The translations under genes and the position numbers were made by a program. The notes under the pieces were generated by a model that had not been told where the DNA came from, searched no databases, and saw only the letters and a program-made list of their open reading frames with translations. Shown in pieces: positions 51,518 to 60,394 of a stretch of DNA of 64,000 nt; position 1 is the first letter of the stretch, and each line of letters starts with the position of its first letter. Source of the DNA: an uncultured Lachnospiraceae bacterium (GTDB lineage: Bacteria > Bacillota > Clostridia > Lachnospirales > Lachnospiraceae); contig CAJUFN010000012.1 of the NCBI GenBank assembly GCA_910585545.1, positions 1 through 64,000 of the forward strand. The letters run 5' to 3'.

Positions 51518-52909
51518 TCATCCTTGTACTTTTATAAAAAATTTTTTCTGTGTTCCTTCTATCTGAAATCCAAGCTGCCGATATCGTTTCAGCAAACAGA
51601 TCGTTTCCATATTAATCTCCTCCCCCGGTACGATAAGCGGTATCCCCGGCGGATATATATATGCATACTCTGCGGCAACTTTTCCCTCGCATTCTTCCCA
51701 CGCAAGAAATATACCGTCCTCTTCTATATCTGAACTTTTACAAGCCTGCCTAAGTCTTGGGAGTGTAAACGCTTTTCCCTTGTCTGATATCGTTTCCTGT
51801 TCTGCGTCTATTTTCTTTAGTGCATCTAAAAGCCTTGCAAAACCTTCTTTCGTATCTCCTACGGAAGTTAAAGCTATTACATACTCCATAGAAGCCATTT
51901 CCATCTGCAGATGATATTCTTCCAGTAAAATTTCATATAACTTCTTTCCACTGATACCGCAATCTTTCGTAGAAATCAATATCTTAGAGCGGTCGAATCG
52001 CTCAGTCTCTATCAGCTTTAAGCACTTTAGTTCTTTTAGCTTTTTTCTTGCCTCTTCTAATATTCTAACATACTTGTCAAATATTTGCCCGCTTTCTTCC
52101 TCAAGCCACCGCAAACATAGATCGATCCCCGCCATAAGAATATAGGAAGGACTGCTCGATTGCAGCATATGCAAATATTTTTCTATATTGTTCCTGTCTG
52201 CGATACTTCCATTTATATGCAGGAGCGCTGTCTGTGTAGGTGCCGGCAACGTCTTGTGAAGACTGTGGATAACAATGTCTGCTCCTTGTCGGTTCGCGTT
52301 CTGCAAAAAATATGGATGAAAACCAAAATGTGCCCCATGCGCCTCGTCCACGATCAATGGTATGCTTCTTTTATGAACCACTTGGGCAATTGCATGTACA
52401 TCTGATACTACCCCATCATATGTTGGCGAAACGATTACAACTGCTTTCGCATCCGGATTCTCTTCCAATAAACGCTCCACTTCCAGGACAGTTATCTCCC
52501 CGTTAATCTCAAATGGTTCTTTCTGCTCCGGATACAGGTATGCCGGCTGCAATTCATTCATAAACACTGCGTGATACACAGACTTATGACAATTCCTTGC
52601 CATCAATATCTTGTCCCCTTTTCTTGTGGTTCCAAGAACCGCCGATAGGATCCCCACCGTACTCCCGTTAATCAGCAGATGACTTTCCTTCGCTCCGTAT
52701 AAAACTGCAGCCCTTTTTTGCATCTTTGCAAACAAATCTTCGGGATGATGCAAATCATCAAATCCCTCAATCTCGGTAATATCTATCTCATACGGAAACG
52801 CTATCTCTTCAAGCCCTTTTAGACTTGTATTTCGTTTATGTCCCGGCATATGAAATCCATAATAATCAGAAGCTGCATACATTTTTAACTTATCATATAA
52901 TGTCTGCAT
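51518..52909 (-). CDS. Orn/Lys/Arg decarboxylase (YaaO type)
   Basis: The PLP-dependent fold-type I enzyme begins near GFHMPGHKRN. It contains LINGSTVGILSAVLG, DEAHGAHFGFHPYF and the PLP lysine in IHSLHKTLPAPTQTALLH, with a C-terminal domain ending YIYPPGIPLIVPGEEI. It lacks the large N-terminal wing of inducible E. coli enzymes, as in YaaO/SpeA-like Firmicute forms. Likely role: lysine or arginine decarboxylation for polyamine synthesis. I start it at 52909 (463 residues); ribosome-site evidence is weak, and an ATG at 52945 is possible. Confidence 0.88.
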   Translation of the reverse strand: MQTLYDKLKMYAASDYYGFHMPGHKRNTSLKGLEEIAFPYEIDITEIEGFDDLHHPEDLFAKMQKRAAVLYGAKESHLLINGSTVGILSAVLGTTRKGDKILMARNCHKSVYHAVFMNELQPAYLYPEQKEPFEINGEITVLEVERLLEENPDAKAVVIVSPTYDGVVSDVHAIAQVVHKRSIPLIVDEAHGAHFGFHPYFLQNANRQGADIVIHSLHKTLPAPTQTALLHINGSIADRNNIEKYLHMLQSSSPSYILMAGIDLCLRWLEEESGQIFDKYVRILEEARKKLKELKCLKLIETERFDRSKILISTKDCGISGKKLYEILLEEYHLQMEMASMEYVIALTSVGDTKEGFARLLDALKKIDAEQETISDKGKAFTLPRLRQACKSSDIEEDGIFLAWEECEGKVAAEYAYIYPPGIPLIVPGEEINMETICLLKRYRQLGFQIEGTQKKFFIKVQG

Positions 52910-53020
52910 AAATTGTAACCTGTTCACCTTTATCACATTTATCATTATTTTAACTTTGCAGACTTCTCTTTGTCAATAAATACTCTTTATTTTTTCTTAC
53001 ATCCCTTTTACGCAAAAATG

Positions 53021-53044
53021 GACAGACTAACACGCCTGTCCACC
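53021..53044 (-). terminator. terminator of the beta-galactosidase gene
   Basis: TGGACAG (53021-53027) pairs with CTGTCCA (53038-53044), followed on the minus strand by TTTTT, 40 bp beyond the stop codon. Confidence 0.65.
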
Positions 53045-53083
53045 TTCGGATTACTAATTAAATTTAATTAAAATTAAACTTGA

Positions 53084-56000
53084 TTAAAATTCTCTTTTTT
53101 TCTTCATTGCTGCCACAACTGCTGCTGCCGCAAGTAATGCTGCTGCCGGAACTGCTGCATTTGCACTGTCGCCTGTCTTTGCAGATTTCTTAACAGCACC
53201 ATTTGTATCCTTGCTTCCTGCATCATTAGAATCTGTCTTGCCTGTAGATGCTACCTTCGTATCATCTTCACCCTTTGTGCTGCTGCCGTTACTATTATCT
53301 GCAGCACCTGGTTCTTCTGTCTTACCTGGTACCTCAGTATTCGGCTCTTCATCAGCATTTTCTTCTAAGCTCTCAAGTGCTGCCTTTAATGCATCTGTTG
53401 CTGCATCAATTTGTGCCTGATTAGCATCTACGTCTACATATACTGCTAAAGCTGTATCGTATGCTGCTTTTACTGCCTTGGCACTTTCTTCTGTATAAAG
53501 TGTTAAGTCAACGCTTTCTACCTGTGTCAGAAGTCCTTGCAGTACACTCTTATCCGGTGTACGACGAAGCTTCATAATCGCTTCATGCAACATCTTATAA
53601 GCATTTGCTACGTCTTCTGCTGTTGCATTATCATCTCCGTAAACAGCATTTGCTGCTGCTAACATCGCCTCGAGATTTTCAAAAGTGGTTGGAACGAATG
53701 TATCTGTTTCAGATGCTTCTTCCTCTTCCACATAACCATTTGCCTGGCCAATCAATTTTTCAAGTCTGGTCTTATCTACAATTTCTTTCAATTCCAGACC
53801 TGCCGCTGCATTATTTAAGTCTTCTAATGCTTTTTCAACTTCAGCGTCGAGTGCATCTGCATCATCCAATGTAGCTTTTGCTGCTGCAAGTGCATCTGAT
53901 AATTTCTTGGCACTTTCTTCTGTGTAAATGCTAAGATCCGTATTTACCAATTCCTCATATCTCTTCTGAAGATCTGTCTTATCTCCGCCGAGGAAGGAGA
54001 GAAGATGTACTTTAGAAAGCAGGTTCTCATATGCTGCGTCAACTTCTTCCTGCGTTGCAGCTGCATCCTCATTCACTGCGATTGCTTCTGCAAGCGCTGC
54101 TTCAAACCATGCTTTTACGCTTGGAACTAAAAGTTTATAGTCATCGCTTTCCTGCTGTTCTTGTGCATATGTAATAAGTGCTGCTAAGTCGCTCTTATCT
54201 TCGGCTGGTACCGTATCTTTCTCAAGATCAAAGTCTAACCATAATACTACATTTTCGTCTGCCGCATTATGTTTTGCCATAATTGCTTCGCCGTCTAATG
54301 CTTCACTGTATACAACAACCTGTTCAAATGTAAGTTCAGATTGTCTTGTACTTTCTTTCTGAGGTTCATATCCTACAGAGAATTTATCAGATGTCTTATT
54401 CACATTTTTAATTGTTAATTCATCTTTCGTTCCAACTACTTCGCCATCTACATAAATATTTAATGTATTCTTGTCATAAGTAGCTGCGATTGTATGCCAT
54501 TTATCAAAGAAATCATCTTCAAGCGTAGCAGACTCTACCTGTTCCCAGCTTCTTCCGTTACTGATATATGCATCAATCTTAATAATATTTCTGTTCTTAT
54601 CATAGTAGATACGGTATGCAAATGAGTTATCACCGATACTTGCGATCATATTGTGTTTCTCATGTGAATCCCATACTCCTGTATCGTTTGATTTTACGGA
54701 TGCCGGAACATATACTCTGGATGATACCGTAAAGTCATTACCACCTGTCATTGCATCATTTACGATCTGATCAGGGTCATTTACAGAGAAGTATCCATTC
54801 AATGCCGTAAGTTTTCCATTCTCGCCTGCTACATAGCTTGCTGTATCCGGAGTCAGAGTATTAAGACCATTCTTACCGGAATCTTTAATAAGCTCATCTG
54901 CTGCAATTGCTTTTTCCAATACGGTAATCTGAGCCTGCGCTGTAAGTGCACTGTTGCCGTTTACCTCTGTTACTTTCAGAACAACCGTTCCCGCTGGTGC
55001 TGTACGTCCTACGGTCACAACTGCTTTTGCAGGATCGTTTGCATCTGCTGCTACTGTAATACCTTCCGCCGGGTTTCCTTCTGCATCTGTAACTGCCCAT
55101 GCTGCGTTCTCTACTTTTGCATTTTCATTATCCGTTGTCAAAGCAAACTCAAAAGAGCTTCCCTGTTCGATTTCTGCTGCTGCCGGATTGATTGCTACTT
55201 CGGAAATCTGTTCCTTATTCTGGAATTCCATTTTCTCAAAGTCAACCCAAAGCTGTACGCTTTCATCATCTGCTGTAATTGCAGGTTCTGCCGCATACTG
55301 TGCTGCAACTTCTTCTGCCGTCAGCGCTTTGCTGTAAATGTGAATACCTTCCACTCTATGTCTGGATGTTCTTCCAGTATCCGGACATGCGCCGATTGTG
55401 AAATTATAATCGGAATGTGCAACACCTTCTGTTGTTCCTGTCGCCTTCTTCTGAAGGAGTTCACCGTCAAGATATACAGCAATCTCATTCGTCTCTGCAT
55501 TATACTGACCTACAACCTGATGTGTTTTGTTTACAAAGTCTGCTCTCTTATCAGAAGGAATACTTGCTTCGATCGGCCTCCAGGAACCACCTGCGTAGAT
55601 ATGGAAATCCAATGTCTCGCCTCTCTTTGTACGAAGTGCGAATGCATAATCACCTTTGCCTGCTACCATGTTGTAATCCATGGTTCCCTCCGGATTGATG
55701 TAAGCTTCGATACTAAAAGAATTCTTGCCTTCTAATACCGGATTTAATACTTCGTTAAATGGAATACTCATCTGACCTTGCATATATACATTGCCGTCTT
55801 TTGCTCCAAAGGAAGATTTCTTATCATAAGGAATCAGAAGTCCATTCTGGCTTTCATCTACGATAAACGTCTCTTTTCCTTCCAACGCTTTTACATCTTC
55901 TACATACTGCGCTGCTAATGCTATCCTTTCTTCCCCTACAATTGCTGCCTGTGCCTCCGGCATTGCATTTACTTCTGCCAAAATCTTTTCTGCTGCCTCT

Positions 56001-59000
56001 AACTGACTGTAATTATATGCTACGAAAGAATCAATCTTTTCGATAAGCTTTGCTGCCTGTTCTTTGTCATATTCTGTTCTGTCAAAAGAATCAACTACAC
56101 GATACGCTTTTGCCTTATCAGAAACTGCCTTATCATCTGCATCGCTTGCAACCGGCATCAGAGTAAATTCCCACTCATATACTTTGTTGCTTGGAAGCTG
56201 ATACTGAGAAAGAGGTCCTGGTCCGCAAGTAGCTCCACCTGTTCCAAGAGAACCGTAGCCTACGTTTACGATAGTTTCTTTTCTAGGTGTTAAACCATAT
56301 ATATGGTCTGTAGAGTTCAAGTCGTCCGGAGTAAAGTGCAGTGCACTTGCCTCTACAACATCTTTTGCTGCTACAAGAAGCGCATTATTTAAACCTTCGT
56401 CAGCAATCTTCATCCATTTTACATCTGTCAAGTTACCTGTATCATCCACTTTTAAGTATGGATAGAAGAAATCCGAAACGGTGCTTGTATAGATACCCTG
56501 TCTTGCATTTGTCTTTCTGTCATTGAATGTTTCCACCGGTCCGTTACCGTACCATGTCACATTCTCAAATCCTTCCGGAAGTGTCATTAAAGAACCAATC
56601 TTAATAAAGTTGCCCATGCCGCTGTTTCTTGCATCTACAGACATCTTAACCGTAACTTCACCATCACCATTGATTGTGTAAATGATTGTTTCTTTTGTAT
56701 TTCCTGCATCCGGGAATACGATATTGGCTGTAATCACGTTCTGTCCAGCTTCGTTTACGGCTGTATCAATGCTTTCAACCTGAATGTTCTTCTCTACGCC
56801 ATTCCAGTTGCCATCGAAAGAATTTTTATCATTTTCTACAAGGCCTCTGTAGAAGTTTGGAGCCGGTCCTTTTTCGATCAAAGTCTTGCCATCATACATG
56901 TAATTGCTCATCACACCTGTAGCTTTATCAATAGCAAAGCTAAAATTCTCTCCTGCTACGTTCCATGCATCTTCTGCTTCTGTTACAGATACTTCTTTTT
57001 CACTTACTGCAGGAGCTGCCTGTTCTACTTGTGCCGGAACCTTAACCTGTCCCCAAGACATTTCGGCACCTGCCTGGGCCCAATCTGTGGCTTCTTTTAA
57101 ACTTGCGGAAATTGTCAGGTAATATTCACTGCCCGGTGCAATCTCCTTAGGCATTGTAAATGGTACATCGATCTGTCCGTTTTTCTGCGGTGCAACATCT
57201 GGATTCTCAACTACACCGCTATCGATTTCGATACCATTTTCGGTAAGTGACCACGTAACATCATATTCATTTAAGTTTGTAAAGTTATTTTCGTTGTAAA
57301 CGTTAACTTTTCTTACGTCCAGATCAGCTACTTCTGCATCAAACCATAAGTTCTGATACTGATATTTTACTTCCATAAGCTCTGGCTGCGGAGTTCTGTC
57401 AGGGCTTATCAAACCATTTTCACAGAAGCTGTTATCGTTCGGAACATCGCCCCAGTCACCGCCGTAGCCATAGAATTTTCCTGCGATTTCATCTTTGTAA
57501 AGGTTTGTATGTGTATCATTTTCTCCGTAGTAATCCCAACCACGAACCTGTGCTTCCGTATGACCGTCTGCATAATCAAGCCATAACAAGACACTTTCAT
57601 CCTCTTCCGTGATCGCCGGATTTACGGAATTCTGCGCTTTGATCTCGTCTGCACTTAAAGCTCTGTTGTAAATACGTGCTACAGACATTTCGCCGTCTAA
57701 TTTTCTTCCATGCGTCGTATCATATCCAATACCGATCGCACTTGAAGTAGATGCAATGCTATCCTGTACATTATTAGAGGCTAACTGCTCTCCATCTACA
57801 TAAATCTTAATTTCACCTTTGTCATAAGTACCTACAACCTGATGCCAGTTTCCAACCCAGTTTTCCGGGAAATTACAAGATGTACTCTTCCAGCTTTGGT
57901 TATTGTATACAAAGAACTCTAAACCAGAACCACTGCTCTTTGTCTTTAATGCAACCTGCGTATCACTCTTTGCTATAAGAACGCTATTCTGAGCGGTAGA
58001 AGCCGGTTTTACAATTGTTTCAAATGTAAATGATTTTCCGGTTCCGGATAATGCGCTGTTATATTTGCTGTCATTATCCATAAGTGTATAACCGCTGAAA
58101 GAAGTTCCGCCGTTTAAGCTGCCTTCACCTGCATCTGTATTCCAGTTGTTTTCATCACCAACTGCCTTACCATCTACACCTGTTCTGTCTGTCACTCCAT
58201 ATGTAGAACCTAAGTCTGCAAGATCGACTGCCCTTGACTGATCTACCCAGTCCCAGATAAATCCGCCGAGCATGTTATCTCCGCTTCTTACTGCATCCCA
58301 GTATTCTTTTAAGTTACCGACAGAGTTACCCATCGCATGCGCATACTCGCACATTACATATGGAATCTTTCCGGAACCTGCGCGGCCCTGAACGGTTCCT
58401 ACCGATGGATACATATTACTTCCCATGTCGGTTCCCATACCGTCATTCTGACCTTCACTGTGAACCGGTCTTGTAGGATCATTATCTTTAAAGTACCAGA
58501 TCATATCGCGGAAAATACCATTTCCGAAATTAGGATCTTGCGTATATGCCATCTCATTACCGATGGACCAGATTACAATTGCCGGATTGTTCTTTAATCT
58601 CTTATAAGCTGTTTCTGTACGATCCATTCCAAGCTCATAGAATAAACCTATGTTATTGCTATTACCCATGATCGCATGACATTCCATGTTTGTCTCACCC
58701 ATCATGTACATACCGTATTCATTGCACAGCCAGTACAAATAATCATCATTACTGTAATGAGAAGTACGGATTGCATTCAAGTTATTCTGCTTCATGATTT
58801 TCACATCTTCAAAAATCGTCTCCTGCGGAACAGCTTTGCCGTAAAATGGGTCTGTATCATGACGGTTCGCACCTTTCAGAAGCAAGCGCTGTCCATTGAT
58901 TTTTACAGGTTCCCATTCTCTTGTTGTTACTCTATAATTGCTATCTACTTCCGTTCTTGTAAACTCAATCTCACGGAAACCAAGCTGTGTAGACAATGTC

Positions 59001-60217
59001 TCAACCGCATTGCCCTCGCCATCCTTTAACGTAAGTACAAGCGCATACAGATTCGGATTCTCTGCTGACCATAACTTCGGACTTTCTACTGTCTGTGTCA
59101 GTTTAAATGTCTCCGTTTCCATAGATGCCACTTCATCAATCGCAATGCTTTCACCGCTAAGAATTTCATTTCCGTCTCTGTCCACTGCGCTAAGATCAAC
59201 CGTCCAGCCGCTCTGTGCTTCTGAAGAAAGGTTTCTTACATCTACTGCTACACTTAAATCTGCATTTTCATAAGCATCGTCAAGGTCTGTACGTACGGTA
59301 TAATCCTGGATCTGTACCAATGGTACGCTTGTCAGATATACGTCACGGAAGATACCGCCATCATAAATCATATCCTGGTCCTCAAACCATGTACCATCGC
59401 AGAATTTATGTACTTTTACCGCAAGAAGGTTCTCGCCCTCTTTTAAGTAATCTGTAATATCAAATTTGTGTGGGCTGAAGGTATCTTCGCTATAACCCAC
59501 TTCTTTTCCGTTTACATATACATAATATGCAGATTCTACACCCTGGAAATTAATGTATACACGTCTTCCACTGTCTAATTCGTTTACTTCAAATGTTTTT
59601 CTATATAATCCAACCGGATTATAATTCGTAGGAGCATTCGGTGCGCCTACCCCAGAATCATATTTTGATTGCCAAGGCATCTGCGTATTCGTATAGATAG
59701 AAAAGTCAAAATCCTGTCTTGTCCAGCTCTTTGGTAACTGAACTGTCTTCCATCCATCTGCCGCATCCTGCTGATAGCCTTCTGTCATAAATCCATTCTC
59801 ACCCATGAATTTCTGAGCCTGTTCCTGATTCTGAACTACCGTCAACTCCCAATCCTGTCCTTCTCCAGTCAGTAACTGAAAATAATCAGAATTTGTACGC
59901 GCATTGTAATCCCACACTGCGCCTGCCGCCGTAGCAGCATCCTGATAAGGAATAATAGAAGTGGAAGCATCTTCACGATTGATTGCAAAAACGTCCTCAC
60001 CCGTAACTTCCTTACCGCTTAGATCCGTATAATCAGATCCTGTCCACTCTTTGTGTGTGAATTTTGTCCCATCAACATCTGCCTTCACAGATTCAGCCGC
60101 CACTAAACCTTCCGACGAAGTTCCAGCTGCTTTTACACTGTATGTGTTAGCCGGCGCCATCGTCGCAATAACTGCTGTTGATAGAACGAGAGAAAGTATT
60201 CTTCTTCTTTTCCTCAT
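53084..60217 (-). CDS. giant cell-surface GH2 beta-galactosidase with LamG and FIVAR domains
   Basis: The 2377-residue protein has a signal peptide (cleavage near residue 31). A GH2 sugar-binding domain (about 150-300) and an Ig-like domain (to about 420) follow, then a LacZ-type barrel with acid/base Glu555 (WSIGNEM) and nucleophile Glu624 (VMCEYAHAMGNS). A LamG domain (about 690-880) is inserted in the barrel, which resumes at FYGYGGDWGDVPND. GH2 tail domains (about 960-1390), two more LamG domains (about 1470-1640 and 1800-1975), an Ig-like stretch and about four FIVAR repeats (2000-2290) follow. It ends in AKTGD, a hydrophobic helix and KKKREF. Likely function is galactose release from host or dietary glycans. 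AAGGAGG lies before the start. Confidence 0.92.
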   Translation of the reverse strand: MRKRRRILSLVLSTAVIATMAPANTYSVKAAGTSSEGLVAAESVKADVDGTKFTHKEWTGSDYTDLSGKEVTGEDVFAINREDASTSIIPYQDAATAAGAVWDYNARTNSDYFQLLTGEGQDWELTVVQNQEQAQKFMGENGFMTEGYQQDAADGWKTVQLPKSWTRQDFDFSIYTNTQMPWQSKYDSGVGAPNAPTNYNPVGLYRKTFEVNELDSGRRVYINFQGVESAYYVYVNGKEVGYSEDTFSPHKFDITDYLKEGENLLAVKVHKFCDGTWFEDQDMIYDGGIFRDVYLTSVPLVQIQDYTVRTDLDDAYENADLSVAVDVRNLSSEAQSGWTVDLSAVDRDGNEILSGESIAIDEVASMETETFKLTQTVESPKLWSAENPNLYALVLTLKDGEGNAVETLSTQLGFREIEFTRTEVDSNYRVTTREWEPVKINGQRLLLKGANRHDTDPFYGKAVPQETIFEDVKIMKQNNLNAIRTSHYSNDDYLYWLCNEYGMYMMGETNMECHAIMGNSNNIGLFYELGMDRTETAYKRLKNNPAIVIWSIGNEMAYTQDPNFGNGIFRDMIWYFKDNDPTRPVHSEGQNDGMGTDMGSNMYPSVGTVQGRAGSGKIPYVMCEYAHAMGNSVGNLKEYWDAVRSGDNMLGGFIWDWVDQSRAVDLADLGSTYGVTDRTGVDGKAVGDENNWNTDAGEGSLNGGTSFSGYTLMDNDSKYNSALSGTGKSFTFETIVKPASTAQNSVLIAKSDTQVALKTKSSGSGLEFFVYNNQSWKSTSCNFPENWVGNWHQVVGTYDKGEIKIYVDGEQLASNNVQDSIASTSSAIGIGYDTTHGRKLDGEMSVARIYNRALSADEIKAQNSVNPAITEEDESVLLWLDYADGHTEAQVRGWDYYGENDTHTNLYKDEIAGKFYGYGGDWGDVPNDNSFCENGLISPDRTPQPELMEVKYQYQNLWFDAEVADLDVRKVNVYNENNFTNLNEYDVTWSLTENGIEIDSGVVENPDVAPQKNGQIDVPFTMPKEIAPGSEYYLTISASLKEATDWAQAGAEMSWGQVKVPAQVEQAAPAVSEKEVSVTEAEDAWNVAGENFSFAIDKATGVMSNYMYDGKTLIEKGPAPNFYRGLVENDKNSFDGNWNGVEKNIQVESIDTAVNEAGQNVITANIVFPDAGNTKETIIYTINGDGEVTVKMSVDARNSGMGNFIKIGSLMTLPEGFENVTWYGNGPVETFNDRKTNARQGIYTSTVSDFFYPYLKVDDTGNLTDVKWMKIADEGLNNALLVAAKDVVEASALHFTPDDLNSTDHIYGLTPRKETIVNVGYGSLGTGGATCGPGPLSQYQLPSNKVYEWEFTLMPVASDADDKAVSDKAKAYRVVDSFDRTEYDKEQAAKLIEKIDSFVAYNYSQLEAAEKILAEVNAMPEAQAAIVGEERIALAAQYVEDVKALEGKETFIVDESQNGLLIPYDKKSSFGAKDGNVYMQGQMSIPFNEVLNPVLEGKNSFSIEAYINPEGTMDYNMVAGKGDYAFALRTKRGETLDFHIYAGGSWRPIEASIPSDKRADFVNKTHQVVGQYNAETNEIAVYLDGELLQKKATGTTEGVAHSDYNFTIGACPDTGRTSRHRVEGIHIYSKALTAEEVAAQYAAEPAITADDESVQLWVDFEKMEFQNKEQISEVAINPAAAEIEQGSSFEFALTTDNENAKVENAAWAVTDAEGNPAEGITVAADANDPAKAVVTVGRTAPAGTVVLKVTEVNGNSALTAQAQITVLEKAIAADELIKDSGKNGLNTLTPDTASYVAGENGKLTALNGYFSVNDPDQIVNDAMTGGNDFTVSSRVYVPASVKSNDTGVWDSHEKHNMIASIGDNSFAYRIYYDKNRNIIKIDAYISNGRSWEQVESATLEDDFFDKWHTIAATYDKNTLNIYVDGEVVGTKDELTIKNVNKTSDKFSVGYEPQKESTRQSELTFEQVVVYSEALDGEAIMAKHNAADENVVLWLDFDLEKDTVPAEDKSDLAALITYAQEQQESDDYKLLVPSVKAWFEAALAEAIAVNEDAAATQEEVDAAYENLLSKVHLLSFLGGDKTDLQKRYEELVNTDLSIYTEESAKKLSDALAAAKATLDDADALDAEVEKALEDLNNAAAGLELKEIVDKTRLEKLIGQANGYVEEEEASETDTFVPTTFENLEAMLAAANAVYGDDNATAEDVANAYKMLHEAIMKLRRTPDKSVLQGLLTQVESVDLTLYTEESAKAVKAAYDTALAVYVDVDANQAQIDAATDALKAALESLEENADEEPNTEVPGKTEEPGAADNSNGSSTKGEDDTKVASTGKTDSNDAGSKDTNGAVKKSAKTGDSANAAVPAAALLAAAAVVAAMKKKREF

Positions 60218-60394
60218 AACCTAACCTCCTTAAATAATAAATTTTCTCGATTAATTATTTCAAGCTTTATTATATAGTAATTTCCCATAAAAATCTGTAC
60301 ATTTTTTTACTGTCTTTGTATATTTTTCTATTCTCTTTATATATTTTTACTATAATATAAAGCCCAAACAAAATAAGAAACTTTGCATACCACC

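Noticed and set aside
53400..54200. Repeated segments that might suggest a CRISPR or tandem DNA repeat
   Set aside because: The periodicity is at protein level (FIVAR helices) with divergent codons. There are no constant short repeats with unique spacers and no cas genes anywhere in the window.
55340..55735. Plus-strand open frame of 131 codons and similar ones inside the beta-galactosidase gene
   Set aside because: They are antisense to a continuous, domain-supported coding frame, with no ribosome site or recognisable product.
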